Shown here: piece after piece, positions 1 to 8,603 of the stretch | How the letters are laid out: each line of letters opens with the position of its first letter | Position numbering within the stretch: the stretch's first letter is position 1 | NCBI RefSeq assembly: GCF_004339745.1 | Contig: NZ_SMGP01000001.1 | Coordinates: forward strand, 3,782,001 to 3,846,000 | Length of the DNA: 64,000 nucleotides | DNA from: Paraburkholderia sp. BL9I2N2 | GTDB lineage: Bacteria; Pseudomonadota; Gammaproteobacteria; Burkholderiales; Burkholderiaceae | Direction: 5' to 3' | The notes under the pieces: generated by a model | Seen by the model: only the letters and a program-made list of their open reading frames with translations | Database searches by the model: none | Told to the model about the DNA's origin: nothing | Program-made: the position numbers and the translations under genes

Positions 1-1761
1 GTTCTTGATCGACAACTCGATGTTGATGCGCTCGATACCGTCCGTGTACTCGCCCATGCGATCGAGCGGGATCACCACGTCTTCGTTGATCTTGAACGCG
101 TTGGTGTGCTTGGCGATCGCGGCCGTGCGGCTGCGGTCGAGCCAGAAACGCTTGCGCGCCTCGGCGTTGACCGCGACGAAGCCTTCGCCGCTCTTGCCGT
201 TGGCCATGCGCACGACTTCCGAGGTGGCTTGCGCGACCGCGTCCGCGTCGTTGCCCACGATGTCGCCGATCAGCACCATCTTCGGAAACGCGTTGCGCTT
301 GCTCTTGGTCGCGTAGCCGACCGCGCGCAAATAGCGCTCGTCCAGATGCTCGAGGCCGGCGAGAATCGCGCCGCCCTGCTTCGACGTTTCGAAGAGGTAG
401 TCCTTGATTTCGACGATGCTCGGAATCGCGTCGCGTGCCTGGCCGAAGAATTCGAGGCAGACAGTGCGCGTGTGCGCCGGCATCTTGTGCAGCACCCAGC
501 GCGCGGAGGTGATGAGCCCGTCGCAGCCTTCCTTCTGCACGCCCGGCAGACCGGCGAGGAACTTGTCCGTGACGTCCTTGCCGAGACCTTCCTTACGGAA
601 CACGCGGCCCTTGATGTCGAGCGCTTCCGTGCGCAGCAGTTTTTCGCCCGGCGCGTAGTTGCCGTCGAACCATTTGAGCTCGAAACGCGCGACTTCAATG
701 TCGTGAATCTTGCCCATGTTGTGCTCGAGGCGCGTGACTTCGAGCCAGTTCCCTTCCGGGTCGACCATGCGCCACCAGGCGAGATTGTCGAGCGCCGTGC
801 CCCACAACACCGCCTTCTTGCCGCCCGCGTTCATCGCGACGTTGCCGCCCACGCAGGATGCATCCAGCGAGGTCGGATCGACGGCGAACACGAAGCCGGC
901 CTGCTCGGCCGCTTCGGTCACGCGGCGCGTAACCACGCCCGCGCCGGAGAAAATTGTCGCGACTTTACGGTCGACGCCTGGCAATTCGGTCATTTCGACC
1001 GCGCCGAGTTGTTCGAGCTTTTCCGTATTGATGACGGCCGAGAACGGCGTGAGCGGCACCGCGCCGCCTGTGTAGCCCGTGCCGCCTCCGCGTGGAATCA
1101 CGGTCAGACCGAGTTCGAAACACGCCTTGATCATGCCGGCGATCTCGGCTTCGGTATCCGGCGTGAGCACAACGAACGGGTATTCGACGCGCCAGTCGGT
1201 CGCGTCGGTCACGTGCGAGACGCGCGATAGGCCGTCGAACTTGATGTTGTCCTTTTCCGTGACCTTGCCCAGAACCTTGGTCGCACGCTTGCGCAGATCG
1301 TAGGTCTTCTGGAATTCGCTGGCGAATTCGTCGACGGCGCGGCGCGCGGCCTGCACCAGCGTTTCCACGCGAGCGGCGCGATCGATGCCCGCTTCATCGC
1401 CGTGTTCGGTCAGATCGGCGCGGCGGCGCTTTTCGATCTCGCTCAAACGGTGATGCAGCGCTTCGATCAGCATCGCGCGGCGCTTCGGATTGTCGAGCAG
1501 GTCGTCTTGCAGGTAAGGATTGCGGCGCACTACCCAGATGTCGCCGAGCACTTCGTACAGCATGCGTGCCGAGCGGCCGGTGCGGCGTTCCGCACGCAAT
1601 TCGGCAAGCACGGCCCAGGCTTCGTCGCCGAGCAGACGGATGACGATTTCGCGATCGGAAAACGACGTGTAGTTGTAGGGAATTTCGCGCAGACGCGCTT
1701 CGGGATCGGTGGCCACCGCGGCGGCGGCCCCGTGCGGATCGAAAACTTGAGGTGCGTTCAT
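1..1761 (-). CDS. DUF3683 / FAD-binding oxidoreductase, N-terminal part (cut by window edge)
   Basis: Open frame of 587 codons from an ATG at 1759-1761 to the window edge, so the C-terminus is missing. The protein starts MNAPQVFDP. The first ~150 residues look like the DUF3683 region. A PCMH-type FAD-binding domain follows, with the flavin-binding glycine stretches IPRGGGTGYTGG and VGGNVAMNAGGKK, as in glycolate oxidase GlcD and D-lactate dehydrogenases. Burkholderia relatives are very long (over 1300 residues, from memory) and carry Fe-S and cysteine-rich domains further on, which cannot be seen here. It probably oxidises a 2-hydroxy acid such as D-lactate or glycolate; the substrate is not deducible. 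It diverges from ilvA across a 504-bp gap. Confidence 0.85.
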   Translation of the reverse strand, partial: MNAPQVFDPHGAAAAVATDPEARLREIPYNYTSFSDREIVIRLLGDEAWAVLAELRAERRTGRSARMLYEVLGDIWVVRRNPYLQDDLLDNPKRRAMLIEALHHRLSEIEKRRRADLTEHGDEAGIDRAARVETLVQAARRAVDEFASEFQKTYDLRKRATKVLGKVTEKDNIKFDGLSRVSHVTDATDWRVEYPFVVLTPDTEAEIAGMIKACFELGLTVIPRGGGTGYTGGAVPLTPFSAVINTEKLEQLGAVEMTELPGVDRKVATIFSGAGVVTRRVTEAAEQAGFVFAVDPTSLDASCVGGNVAMNAGGKKAVLWGTALDNLAWWRMVDPEGNWLEVTRLEHNMGKIHDIEVARFELKWFDGNYAPGEKLLRTEALDIKGRVFRKEGLGKDVTDKFLAGLPGVQKEGCDGLITSARWVLHKMPAHTRTVCLEFFGQARDAIPSIVEIKDYLFETSKQGGAILAGLEHLDERYLRAVGYATKSKRNAFPKMVLIGDIVGNDADAVAQATSEVVRMANGKSGEGFVAVNAEARKRFWLDRSRTAAIAKHTNAFKINEDVVIPLDRMGEYTDGIERINIELSIKN

Positions 1762-2265
1762 GTTCGGACGACTCGGTAGGTCAACCCGGCGCGCTCATCG
1801 ATGAGGCGTCGGCTGACGGTGCGCGTGGCGCGCAATGCTGGAAATCTTCTTGGGGAGCGAAGCACGACCGACGGCCAAACCCACACCGGTCGCTTCGCGG
1901 CGCTCAGATATAACTACACGATCGTGCGTGGCGGACGTGACGCTCCGCCGCGGGGCAAGACTCACGCGGGGCGGGCATCAAGTGGGCGATCCGAGGCTGC
2001 CAGTGCATCTTCCGATCCTTATTCCAAAATGGAATTCTACCGCATGATCCCGCCACGCGTTGACGGCTGAAATCGGAACAGCGGCGGGGGTTTGGGCACT
2101 TTCGTGGCGAATCGTAAGGTGGCGCCCACCTGCCGGATTGACCAACCGAACGGTCGGGCGGCGCTGTACGGCGCGGCGCCAGTGCATCAGCCGAGGGCCT
2201 GAGCGTACACCGTTGGCGCTATCATTGACCCTTTCCCGTCTCACCAAGCGCTCCGCGCCACCCGC
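1762..2265. other. Intergenic region between the FAD oxidoreductase and ilvA
   Basis: This is 504 bp between two divergent genes, so it should hold both promoters. No convincing gene is present: the short frames here lack ribosome binding sites and family features. The only clear element is a 15-bp palindrome at 2021-2035. I could not assign -35/-10 boxes with confidence. Confidence 0.6.
2021..2035. promoter_or_regulatory. Perfect palindrome, candidate operator
   Basis: ATTCCA-AAA-TGGAAT has perfect 6-bp arms around a 3-bp centre. Its TTCCA/TGGAA arms resemble sites bound by IclR-type regulators. It lies about 230 bp upstream of ilvA and 260 bp upstream of the FAD oxidoreductase. The regulator is unknown and none is encoded adjacent. 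Confidence 0.35.
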
Positions 2266-3789
2266 ATGGCTTCCCACGACTACCTGAAAAAAACCCTGAC
2301 CGCGCGCGTCTACGACGTGGCCCGCGAGACCGAACTCGAACGCGCGCCGAATCTGTCGGCACGTCTGCGCAATCCGGTTTATCTGAAGCGCGAGGACAAC
2401 CAGCCGGTGTTCTCGTTCAAGGTGCGCGGCGCGTACAACAAGATGGCGCATATTCCGGCCGAAGCGCTGGAGCGTGGGGTGATTACGGCGTCGGCGGGCA
2501 ATCATGCGCAGGGCGTGGCGCTGTCGGCGGCCCGTATGGGCGTGAAGGCGATCATCGTCGTGCCTGTCACGACTCCGCAGGTGAAGGTCGATGCGGTGCG
2601 CGCGCACGGCGGTCCCACTGTCGAAGTCGTGCAGTTCGGCGAATCGTATAGCGACGCCTACGGACACGCAGTGAAACTGCAGGAAGAGCGCGGCCTGACC
2701 TTCGTGCATCCGTTCGACGATCCGTACGTGATCGCCGGCCAGGGCACCGTCGCGATGGAGATTCTCAGCCAGCATCAGGGCCCGATTCACGCGATCTTCG
2801 TGCCGATCGGCGGCGGTGGACTGGCCGCGGGCGTCGCCGCGTACGTGAAGTCGGTGCGCCCGGAGATCAAGGTGATCGGCGTGCAGACCGATGATTCGTG
2901 CGCGATGGCGGCGTCGCTGAAAGCCGGTGAGCGGGTCACGCTGAACGAAGTGGGTCTGTTCTCGGACGGCACGGCGGTGAAACTGGTCGGTGAAGAAACC
3001 TTCCGCCTGTGCAGCGAATATCTCGACGACGTGCTGCTCGTGAATACCGACGCGTTATGCGCCGCGATCAAGGACGTCTTCCAGGACACCCGCAGCGTGC
3101 TGGAACCCGCCGGCTCGCTCGCAGTGGCTGGCGCGAAACAGTATGCGGAACGCGAAGGCATCGAGAACCAGACGCTGATCGCGATCACGTCGGGCGCGAA
3201 CATGAACTTCGACCGCATGCGCTTCGTGGCCGAGCGCGCCGAAGTCGGTGAAGCGCGCGAAGCGGTGTTCGCCGTGACGATTCCCGAGGAGCGTGGCAGT
3301 TTCCGCCGTTTTTGCGAACTGGTGGGCACGCGCAGCGTCACCGAATTCAATTACCGCATTGCGGACGCGAACTCCGCCCATATCTTCGTGGGCGTGCAGA
3401 TCAGGAATCGCAGCGAGTCGGCGCAGATCGCGGGCGCGTTTGAAGCGCACGGCTTCGCCACCGTCGACCTGACGTTCGATGAACTCTCCAAGCAGCACAT
3501 CCGCTACATGGTCGGCGGGCGCTCGCCTTTGGCACACGACGAACGTCTGTTCCGCTTCGAGTTTCCCGAGCGTCCGGGTGCGCTGATGAAATTCCTCTCG
3601 TCGATGGCGCCGAACTGGAACATCAGCCTGTTCCACTATCGCAACCAGGGCGCGGACTATAGTTCGATTCTGGTCGGCATCCAGGTGCCGGACAGCGAGA
3701 ATGAAGCGTTCAACAAGTTTCTCGCCACGCTCGGCTATCCGAACTGGGAAGAGACGCAGAATCCGGTGTATCGCCTGTTCCTCGCTTGA
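2266..3789 (+). CDS. ilvA: L-threonine ammonia-lyase, biosynthetic
   Basis: 507 residues, the full length of the long biosynthetic type. It deaminates threonine to 2-oxobutyrate, the first committed step to isoleucine, and also acts on serine. The PLP lysine is K52 in SFKVRGAYNK. The SAGNHAQG loop is at about 76-83 and the phosphate-binding GGGGL loop at about 183-187. The C-terminal ~180 residues form two ACT-like regulatory repeats, so feedback control by isoleucine is expected. It is followed after 23 bp by a 5'-nucleotidase and then queF, all co-directional. It releases a reactive 2-aminocrotonate or 2-aminoacrylate intermediate, the substrate class of RidA proteins, one of which is encoded at 5605-5994. 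Confidence 0.95.
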   Translation: MASHDYLKKTLTARVYDVARETELERAPNLSARLRNPVYLKREDNQPVFSFKVRGAYNKMAHIPAEALERGVITASAGNHAQGVALSAARMGVKAIIVVPVTTPQVKVDAVRAHGGPTVEVVQFGESYSDAYGHAVKLQEERGLTFVHPFDDPYVIAGQGTVAMEILSQHQGPIHAIFVPIGGGGLAAGVAAYVKSVRPEIKVIGVQTDDSCAMAASLKAGERVTLNEVGLFSDGTAVKLVGEETFRLCSEYLDDVLLVNTDALCAAIKDVFQDTRSVLEPAGSLAVAGAKQYAEREGIENQTLIAITSGANMNFDRMRFVAERAEVGEAREAVFAVTIPEERGSFRRFCELVGTRSVTEFNYRIADANSAHIFVGVQIRNRSESAQIAGAFEAHGFATVDLTFDELSKQHIRYMVGGRSPLAHDERLFRFEFPERPGALMKFLSSMAPNWNISLFHYRNQGADYSSILVGIQVPDSENEAFNKFLATLGYPNWEETQNPVYRLFLA

Positions 3790-3812
3790 TTACTTAGGAC
3801 TGAAACGCGCAG

Positions 3813-4715
3813 ATGGCTCTTTCGCTTGTCGACAAACTGGTGGTGGCAATCTCGTCGCGCGCGCTGTTCGACTTCGAGGAAGAGAACCGCGTGTACGAGG
3901 AAGGCAACCTGCAGGCCTATGAAGCGTTGCAGCGCGACCGCCTGACCGTGCCCGCCAAACCGGGTGTGGCGTTTCCGCTGATCCGCAAGCTGCTGGCCTT
4001 GAACACCAGCGGTCATCGCGTCGAAGTGGTGATTCTTTCGCGCAGCGATCCGATCAGCGGACTGCGCGCGTTCCACTCGTGCCGCGAGCATGGGCTCGCC
4101 ATCGAGCGCGGAGTGTTTACGCGCGGACGCGCGCCGTTCGGCTATCTGAAGCCGTTGAACGCGTCGCTGTTTCTGTCCGCGAATCAGCAGGACGTGCGCG
4201 ACGCGCTGGCCGCCGGATTTCCCGCCGCGCGAGTCTTGCCCGAATCGGCGAGAATGGCGAGCAAGTATCCGGACGAAATCCGCATTGCCTTCGACGGCGA
4301 CGCGGTGCTGTTTTCCGACGAAGCCGAGCGCGTATTCCAGAAGGACGGCTTGCGCGCTTTTGTCGGCCACGAGATTCACAACAAGGATCTGCCGCTCGCG
4401 GATGGCCCCTTGAAGCCGTTGCTCGAAGCGCTGCACCGGCTGCAAAAACTCGCGGATGAAGCCGCGCCGATGCATATTCGTACGGCATTGGTGACGGCGC
4501 GCTCAGCGCCCGCGCACGAGCGCGCGATCCGCACCTTGATGGCGTGGAACATCGAAATCGACGAAGCGATGTTCCTCGGCGGCCTCGACAAGAGCGCATT
4601 CCTGCGCGAGTTCGAGCCGGACTTTTTCTTCGACGACCAAATTGGCCACTGCGAATCGGCCCGCGTCGTGACGGCGACGGGGCACGTGCTGAGTGGCATC
4701 GTGAACGCATCATGA
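3813..4715 (+). CDS. 5'-nucleotidase family protein (PF06189-like)
   Basis: 300 residues, cytosolic, with no signal peptide or membrane segment. The sequence fits the bacterial family related to cytosolic 5'-nucleotidase I. Visible marks are an early SSRALFDFEEEN segment, an HAD-like IAFDGDAVLFSD stretch near residue 155 and an acidic DFFFDDQIGH motif near the C-terminus. Family members are predicted to remove phosphate from nucleoside monophosphates; the substrate is not deducible. It lies 23 bp after ilvA and its stop overlaps the queF start by ATGA, so translation is probably coupled. Sharing an operon with queF could reflect nucleotide salvage, but that is inference. Confidence 0.8.
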   Translation: MALSLVDKLVVAISSRALFDFEEENRVYEEGNLQAYEALQRDRLTVPAKPGVAFPLIRKLLALNTSGHRVEVVILSRSDPISGLRAFHSCREHGLAIERGVFTRGRAPFGYLKPLNASLFLSANQQDVRDALAAGFPAARVLPESARMASKYPDEIRIAFDGDAVLFSDEAERVFQKDGLRAFVGHEIHNKDLPLADGPLKPLLEALHRLQKLADEAAPMHIRTALVTARSAPAHERAIRTLMAWNIEIDEAMFLGGLDKSAFLREFEPDFFFDDQIGHCESARVVTATGHVLSGIVNAS

Positions 4716-5536
4716 CACCCGAACAATCACCGCTGGGTAAGGCCTCCACTTACACCGAACAATACGACGCTTCTTTGCTGTTTCCGATCGCGCGAAAAAA
4801 TGCGCGCGAGGCGATCGGCATCGGCGCGCAGTTGCCGTTCTTCGGCACGGACATCTGGAATGCGTACGAGTTGTCGTGGCTGAATGCGCGCGGCAAACCT
4901 CAAATCGCGGTGGCGACGTTCTTCGTGCCGGCGGATTCGCCGAATATCGTCGAGTCGAAATCGTTCAAGCTCTACCTCGGCTCATTCGCGCAGACCGCGT
5001 TCGGGTCGATGGAGGCGGTGCGCGACACGATCAAGCGCGATGTGTCCGCGTCGTGCGGTGCGAGCGTGTCCGTTCATCTGGCCGCGCCGTATGAGTTCGG
5101 CAAATTGCAGATGGAAGAATTCGAGGGTTTGTCGCTGGATCGGCTGGATCTCGATACCGACGTTTATCAGCCGGACGCGTCCTTGCTGAAAGCGGCGCTG
5201 GATGAGGCACCGGTCGAAGAAACACTGTTCTCCAACTTGCTGAAATCGAATTGCCCGGTGACCGGGCAGCCCGATTGGGGCAGCGTGCAGATTCATTACG
5301 TGGGCCCGCAGATCGATCACGCGGGCTTGCTGCGCTACATCATCTCGTATCGGAATCACACTGGTTTTCACGAGCAGTGTGTCGAGCGGATTTTTATCGA
5401 TGTGCTGAAGGCCTGCAAGCCGGTGAAGCTCGCGGTGTATGCGCGTTATACGCGGCGCGGCGGGTTGGATATCAATCCGTTCCGCACGAATTACAACTTG
5501 CCGATGCCTGACAATATGCGGCTGGCGCGGCAGTAA
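4712..5536 (+). CDS. queF: NADPH-dependent 7-cyano-7-deazaguanine reductase (QueF)
   Basis: 274 residues, the long two-domain QueF type as in E. coli. It reduces preQ0 to preQ1 with NADPH in queuosine synthesis for tRNA. The NADPH-binding motif ESKSFKLYL lies near residue 75 and the catalytic cysteine is in KSNCPVTGQPD near residue 180. An upstream-open frame reaches 4544, but the ATG at 4712 is the family start (MTPEQSPLGKAS). It overlaps the stop of the preceding 5'-nucleotidase by ATGA. A 14-bp perfect hairpin follows 12 bp after the stop, where it meets the convergent ridA-like gene. Confidence 0.96.
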   Translation: MTPEQSPLGKASTYTEQYDASLLFPIARKNAREAIGIGAQLPFFGTDIWNAYELSWLNARGKPQIAVATFFVPADSPNIVESKSFKLYLGSFAQTAFGSMEAVRDTIKRDVSASCGASVSVHLAAPYEFGKLQMEEFEGLSLDRLDLDTDVYQPDASLLKAALDEAPVEETLFSNLLKSNCPVTGQPDWGSVQIHYVGPQIDHAGLLRYIISYRNHTGFHEQCVERIFIDVLKACKPVKLAVYARYTRRGGLDINPFRTNYNLPMPDNMRLARQ

Positions 5537-5547
5537 ATAGCAGCTTG

Positions 5548-5581
5548 TTCGCCGCGGAATCCGATGCGATTCCGCGGCGAA
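5548..5581. terminator. Hairpin between convergent queF and ridA-like genes
   Basis: A perfect 14-bp stem (arms 5548-5561 and 5568-5581) with a 6-nt loop sits between two convergent genes. Neither strand has a T-run after the stem, so it is not a classical intrinsic terminator. It may be an mRNA 3'-end stabiliser or a Rho-assisted stop acting in both directions. Confidence 0.6.
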
Positions 5582-5604
5582 TGAAACTGGCTAAGTATTC
5601 AGAG

Positions 5605-5994
5605 TTAGGCCGTGGGCTTCTTATAAGCCACACAGTCCACCTCAACGCGACAGTCGATCACCATCGAAGAAACGACACAGGCGCGCGCCGGCGGGTTCTC
5701 GCCGAAATACTCGCGGAACACCTTGTTGAACGACGCGAAGTCGCGCGGGTCATCCAGCCACACGCCGCAGCGGACCACATGCTCCGCGCCATAGCCGGCT
5801 TCCTTCAGGATCGCGAACACGTTCTGAATCGCCTTGTGCGATTGCTCGACGATGCCGCCATTGATCACTTCGCCGTTTTCCATCGGCGTCTGTCCAGACA
5901 CGAACAGCCAGCCGTCCGCTTCGACTGCACGCGCAAACGGCATATGCTGACCGCCCGTTCCCTTCCCGCCTTCAACACCATATCGCTTCATCAT
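5605..5994 (-). CDS. RidA (YjgF/YER057c/UK114) family deaminase
   Basis: About 129 residues. Starts at 5994 (MMKRYG) or 5991 (MKRYG) are both possible; AGGAG 4-7 nt upstream supports these over the longer open frame to 6057. RidA proteins hydrolyse enamine/imine intermediates such as 2-aminoacrylate that leak from PLP-dependent dehydratases. The conserved arginine is in PPARACVV near the C-terminus, as in active RidA. It is the last gene of a minus-strand unit after an RpiR regulator and an N-acyl-D-amino-acid deacylase (87-bp gap). A PLP-dependent D-amino acid deaminase diverges from that unit, so detoxifying imines made during D-amino acid breakdown is the likely role (inference). A RidA subfamily with different specificity is possible. 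Confidence 0.88.
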   Translation of the reverse strand: MMKRYGVEGGKGTGGQHMPFARAVEADGWLFVSGQTPMENGEVINGGIVEQSHKAIQNVFAILKEAGYGAEHVVRCGVWLDDPRDFASFNKVFREYFGENPPARACVVSSMVIDCRVEVDCVAYKKPTA

Positions 5995-6081
5995 CACACT
6001 CCTCAAAAAGTCCGGCACGCGTCCGGCAGAATCGCCGCGCGCGCCGCAATCAATCAATTAATCATGCAATCGGGCAAATAA

Positions 6082-7563
6082 TCAGAACGCGCCGTGCGCG
6101 TCACCCTTCGATGCCGCGCCGCGCGCCACGAAGTGCCCGGCGCGCTCGCCCGTCACTTCGCCATTGCGATACGTCAAGACGCCGTTCACCCACACCGCGT
6201 CGATGCCGTCGGCGGCCTGCTGCGGGTTCTCGAACGTCGCCGCGTCGCGCACCTTGGCCGGGTCGAACAGCACCAGGTCGGCGTGATAGCCGATGTGCAC
6301 CTCGCCGCGCTGCGCGAGACCAAAGCGACGCGCCGACAAGCTGGTCATCTTGCGCACCGCCTCTTCGAGCGGCAGCAAGCCCGCGTCGCGCGCGTAGTGG
6401 CCGAGCACGCGCGGAAACGCGCCCCACAAGCGCGGATGCGGCAGCGGATCGTTCGGCAGCCCGTCTGAGCCGACCATGGTCGCGGGATGGGAGAGGATGC
6501 GCCGCACGTCCTCTTCGGACATGTTGTGATACACCGCGCCCGCCGGTTGCAGACGCTTGCCAGCTTCCTGCTGCGAGACGCCCCACTCTGCCGCGATCTC
6601 CTTCACGAGCTTGCCCGCCATCTCCGGATGCGGCTCGGACCACGTAATCGTGATGTCGATGTCGCCCGTCACCTGCTTCACGTCGAGCGTCGACGAACTA
6701 CGGTTGTACGGATAGCAATCGCAACCGATCGGCTGCAGACGGCGCGCGCCTTCGAGCGAATTCAGCACTTCCTCGCTGCGTCCCCAGTTCGACGGACCCG
6801 CGCACTTCAGATGCGAAATCACCACCGGCACGTGCGCGTGACGGCCCACGCGATACGCCTCGTCCATGGCGTCGAGAATCGCGTCGAATTCGGTGCGCAT
6901 GTGCGTGGTGTACAACGCGCCGGCCGCGGCGAGCGGTTCGGCCAAGGCCATCACTTCTTCAGTCGGCGCCGAAAACGCCGAGCCGTATGCGAGCCCTGAA
7001 CTCAGACCCAGCGCGCCATTGGCCAACGCTTCTTCGAGCTGCGCGCGCATGCCGTCGATTTCCTGCGGCGTGGCCGCGCGGTCGAGCCGGTCCATCTGGT
7101 TGCTGCGCAACGCCGTGTGCCCGATCAACGCGCCGACGTTCACCGCCGGCTGCGCCGCGTTCACCGCTTCGACATACGCGGCGAAGGTCGGATACTGGAA
7201 TGCGTCGCGCTCGCCGAGCAGGTTCATCGGATCGGGCGGATCGCCCTTCAGCGCAACCGGCGACGCGCTGATGCCGCAATTGCCGACGATCACCGTCGTC
7301 ACGCCTTGCGTGATCTTCGGCAGCATTTGTGGCGAGCGGATCACGTGCGTGTCGTCGTGCGTGTGAACGTCGATGAAGCCCGGCGCCAGCGCGCGGCCTT
7401 CGGCCTCGATCACTTCTTCGGCGAGCCAGTTCGACAGATTGCCGATCGCGACGATGCGGCCGTCACGAACCGCGACGTCGCGTTCGACAGGCGGCGCGCC
7501 CGTGCCGTCATACAGTTGCGCGCCGACGATCAGCGTGTCGGCGGCTTCGGGATGCGAGTGCAT
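6082..7563 (-). CDS. N-acyl-D-amino-acid deacylase (D-aminoacylase)
   Basis: 493 residues of the amidohydrolase superfamily. It hydrolyses N-acyl-D-amino acids to free D-amino acids and the acyl acid in the cytoplasm. Metal- and substrate-site motifs are visible in order: FIDVHTHDD (about 63-71), VGNCGIS with the bridging cysteine (about 93-99), THMRTE, ISHLKCAG and the late GSDG aspartate. Length fits the family (480-495). Start ATG at 7563 has TAGGAG 7-8 nt upstream. It begins 3 bp after the RpiR-type regulator, so the two are co-transcribed. Whether it prefers D-glutamate, D-aspartate or neutral residues cannot be read from the sequence. Confidence 0.92.
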   Translation of the reverse strand: MHSHPEAADTLIVGAQLYDGTGAPPVERDVAVRDGRIVAIGNLSNWLAEEVIEAEGRALAPGFIDVHTHDDTHVIRSPQMLPKITQGVTTVIVGNCGISASPVALKGDPPDPMNLLGERDAFQYPTFAAYVEAVNAAQPAVNVGALIGHTALRSNQMDRLDRAATPQEIDGMRAQLEEALANGALGLSSGLAYGSAFSAPTEEVMALAEPLAAAGALYTTHMRTEFDAILDAMDEAYRVGRHAHVPVVISHLKCAGPSNWGRSEEVLNSLEGARRLQPIGCDCYPYNRSSSTLDVKQVTGDIDITITWSEPHPEMAGKLVKEIAAEWGVSQQEAGKRLQPAGAVYHNMSEEDVRRILSHPATMVGSDGLPNDPLPHPRLWGAFPRVLGHYARDAGLLPLEEAVRKMTSLSARRFGLAQRGEVHIGYHADLVLFDPAKVRDAATFENPQQAADGIDAVWVNGVLTYRNGEVTGERAGHFVARGAASKGDAHGAF

Positions 7564-7566
7564 GGA

Positions 7567-8457
7567 TCAGTCTCCTAACGGTTGTCGATCGCCGCCGCCG
7601 CGGTGCGTGTCGAGTGCATGTTTCATGCGGCGCAGCAATTCGCGGCTCTCGTCACCCTGACTGACGGCAAGTTCGGTGACGAGCACATCGAGCGCCATCA
7701 TCATCGCGTAGCGCGACGACGACGGCTTGTAAATGAAATCAGTTTCAAAGGCCACGATCGGAATCACCCAATCGGCGAGTCGCGCCAATGGCGAAGCCGG
7801 CGCGGTCAGCGCGATCACGGTTGCGCCGTAGCTGCGCGCGATCTTGCAGTTCTCGACCATCTCGGGCACGCGCCCGGTGGTGGAGAGCGCGATCACCACG
7901 CATTCGCGCGACACGGTGCTCGCCACCATGCGTTGCAGCAAGCCGTCCTGATAGGTCGCCACGGGCCGCCCGAGACGCACGAGCCGGAAGCGCATCTCGT
8001 CGGCGAGCGCGGTCGAGCCGCCGCCCATGCCGAACACGTAGATCATGCGCGCGCCGCGCAAGGCGGCGGCCGCGTCGCCGAGCGGCGCCTGGCGCAGCAA
8101 CTGATGGTTGTGCGCCAGCGCGGTTTGCAATTCGTCGAACACGCGGGTCGCGATCGGCTCGGGCGCGTCGTTCGGACCGCCGGCCTTCAGGAAACGCTGC
8201 CCGACGGCGGCCGCCTGCGCGAGCCGCAGTTTGAGCTCGCGCACGTCGCGGCAGCCGACCGCCTTGGCAAAGCGCGTCACCGTCGCGACGCTCACCTCCG
8301 CCTGCTGCGCGAGCGCGCCGATGCTGGCGCGCGAGGCGCCCGTCAGATCGTCGAGAATCAGCGCGGCGACCTTGCGTTCGGCCGAGCGCAGTTCCGGCGC
8401 GCATTCGGCAATGCGCGCGACGATGTCGAAAGCCAGCGGTTCGGCGGTTAAGTTCAT
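7567..8457 (-). CDS. RpiR/MurR-family transcriptional regulator (HTH + SIS)
   Basis: 296 residues. The N-terminal ~80 form the HTH_6 DNA-binding domain (SVATVTRFAKAVGCRDVREL), and residues about 125-255 form a SIS sugar-phosphate-type domain with VFGMGGGSTALADE and ALSTTGRVPEMVE. It is the first gene of the deacylase-ridA unit and lies 146 bp from the divergent amino acid deaminase start. It probably controls both directions from that gap. SIS domains usually bind phosphosugars; here the effector may be an N-acylated or amino acid compound, but that is inference. Confidence 0.92.
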   Translation of the reverse strand: MNLTAEPLAFDIVARIAECAPELRSAERKVAALILDDLTGASRASIGALAQQAEVSVATVTRFAKAVGCRDVRELKLRLAQAAAVGQRFLKAGGPNDAPEPIATRVFDELQTALAHNHQLLRQAPLGDAAAALRGARMIYVFGMGGGSTALADEMRFRLVRLGRPVATYQDGLLQRMVASTVSRECVVIALSTTGRVPEMVENCKIARSYGATVIALTAPASPLARLADWVIPIVAFETDFIYKPSSSRYAMMMALDVLVTELAVSQGDESRELLRRMKHALDTHRGGGDRQPLGD

Positions 8458-8603
8458 TGCAGACTGTGGGAGGCCGCGCGAAGGCTTATAACCCGCTTCC
8501 GCCCGACCGTGGTACTAAATAACATTTCTTCATCCATCGTACTTTCGGTAACATGGTAAAGTCAACTTTGATTCAATTTAACTGGACGATGGAGCAGGGA
8601 GAC

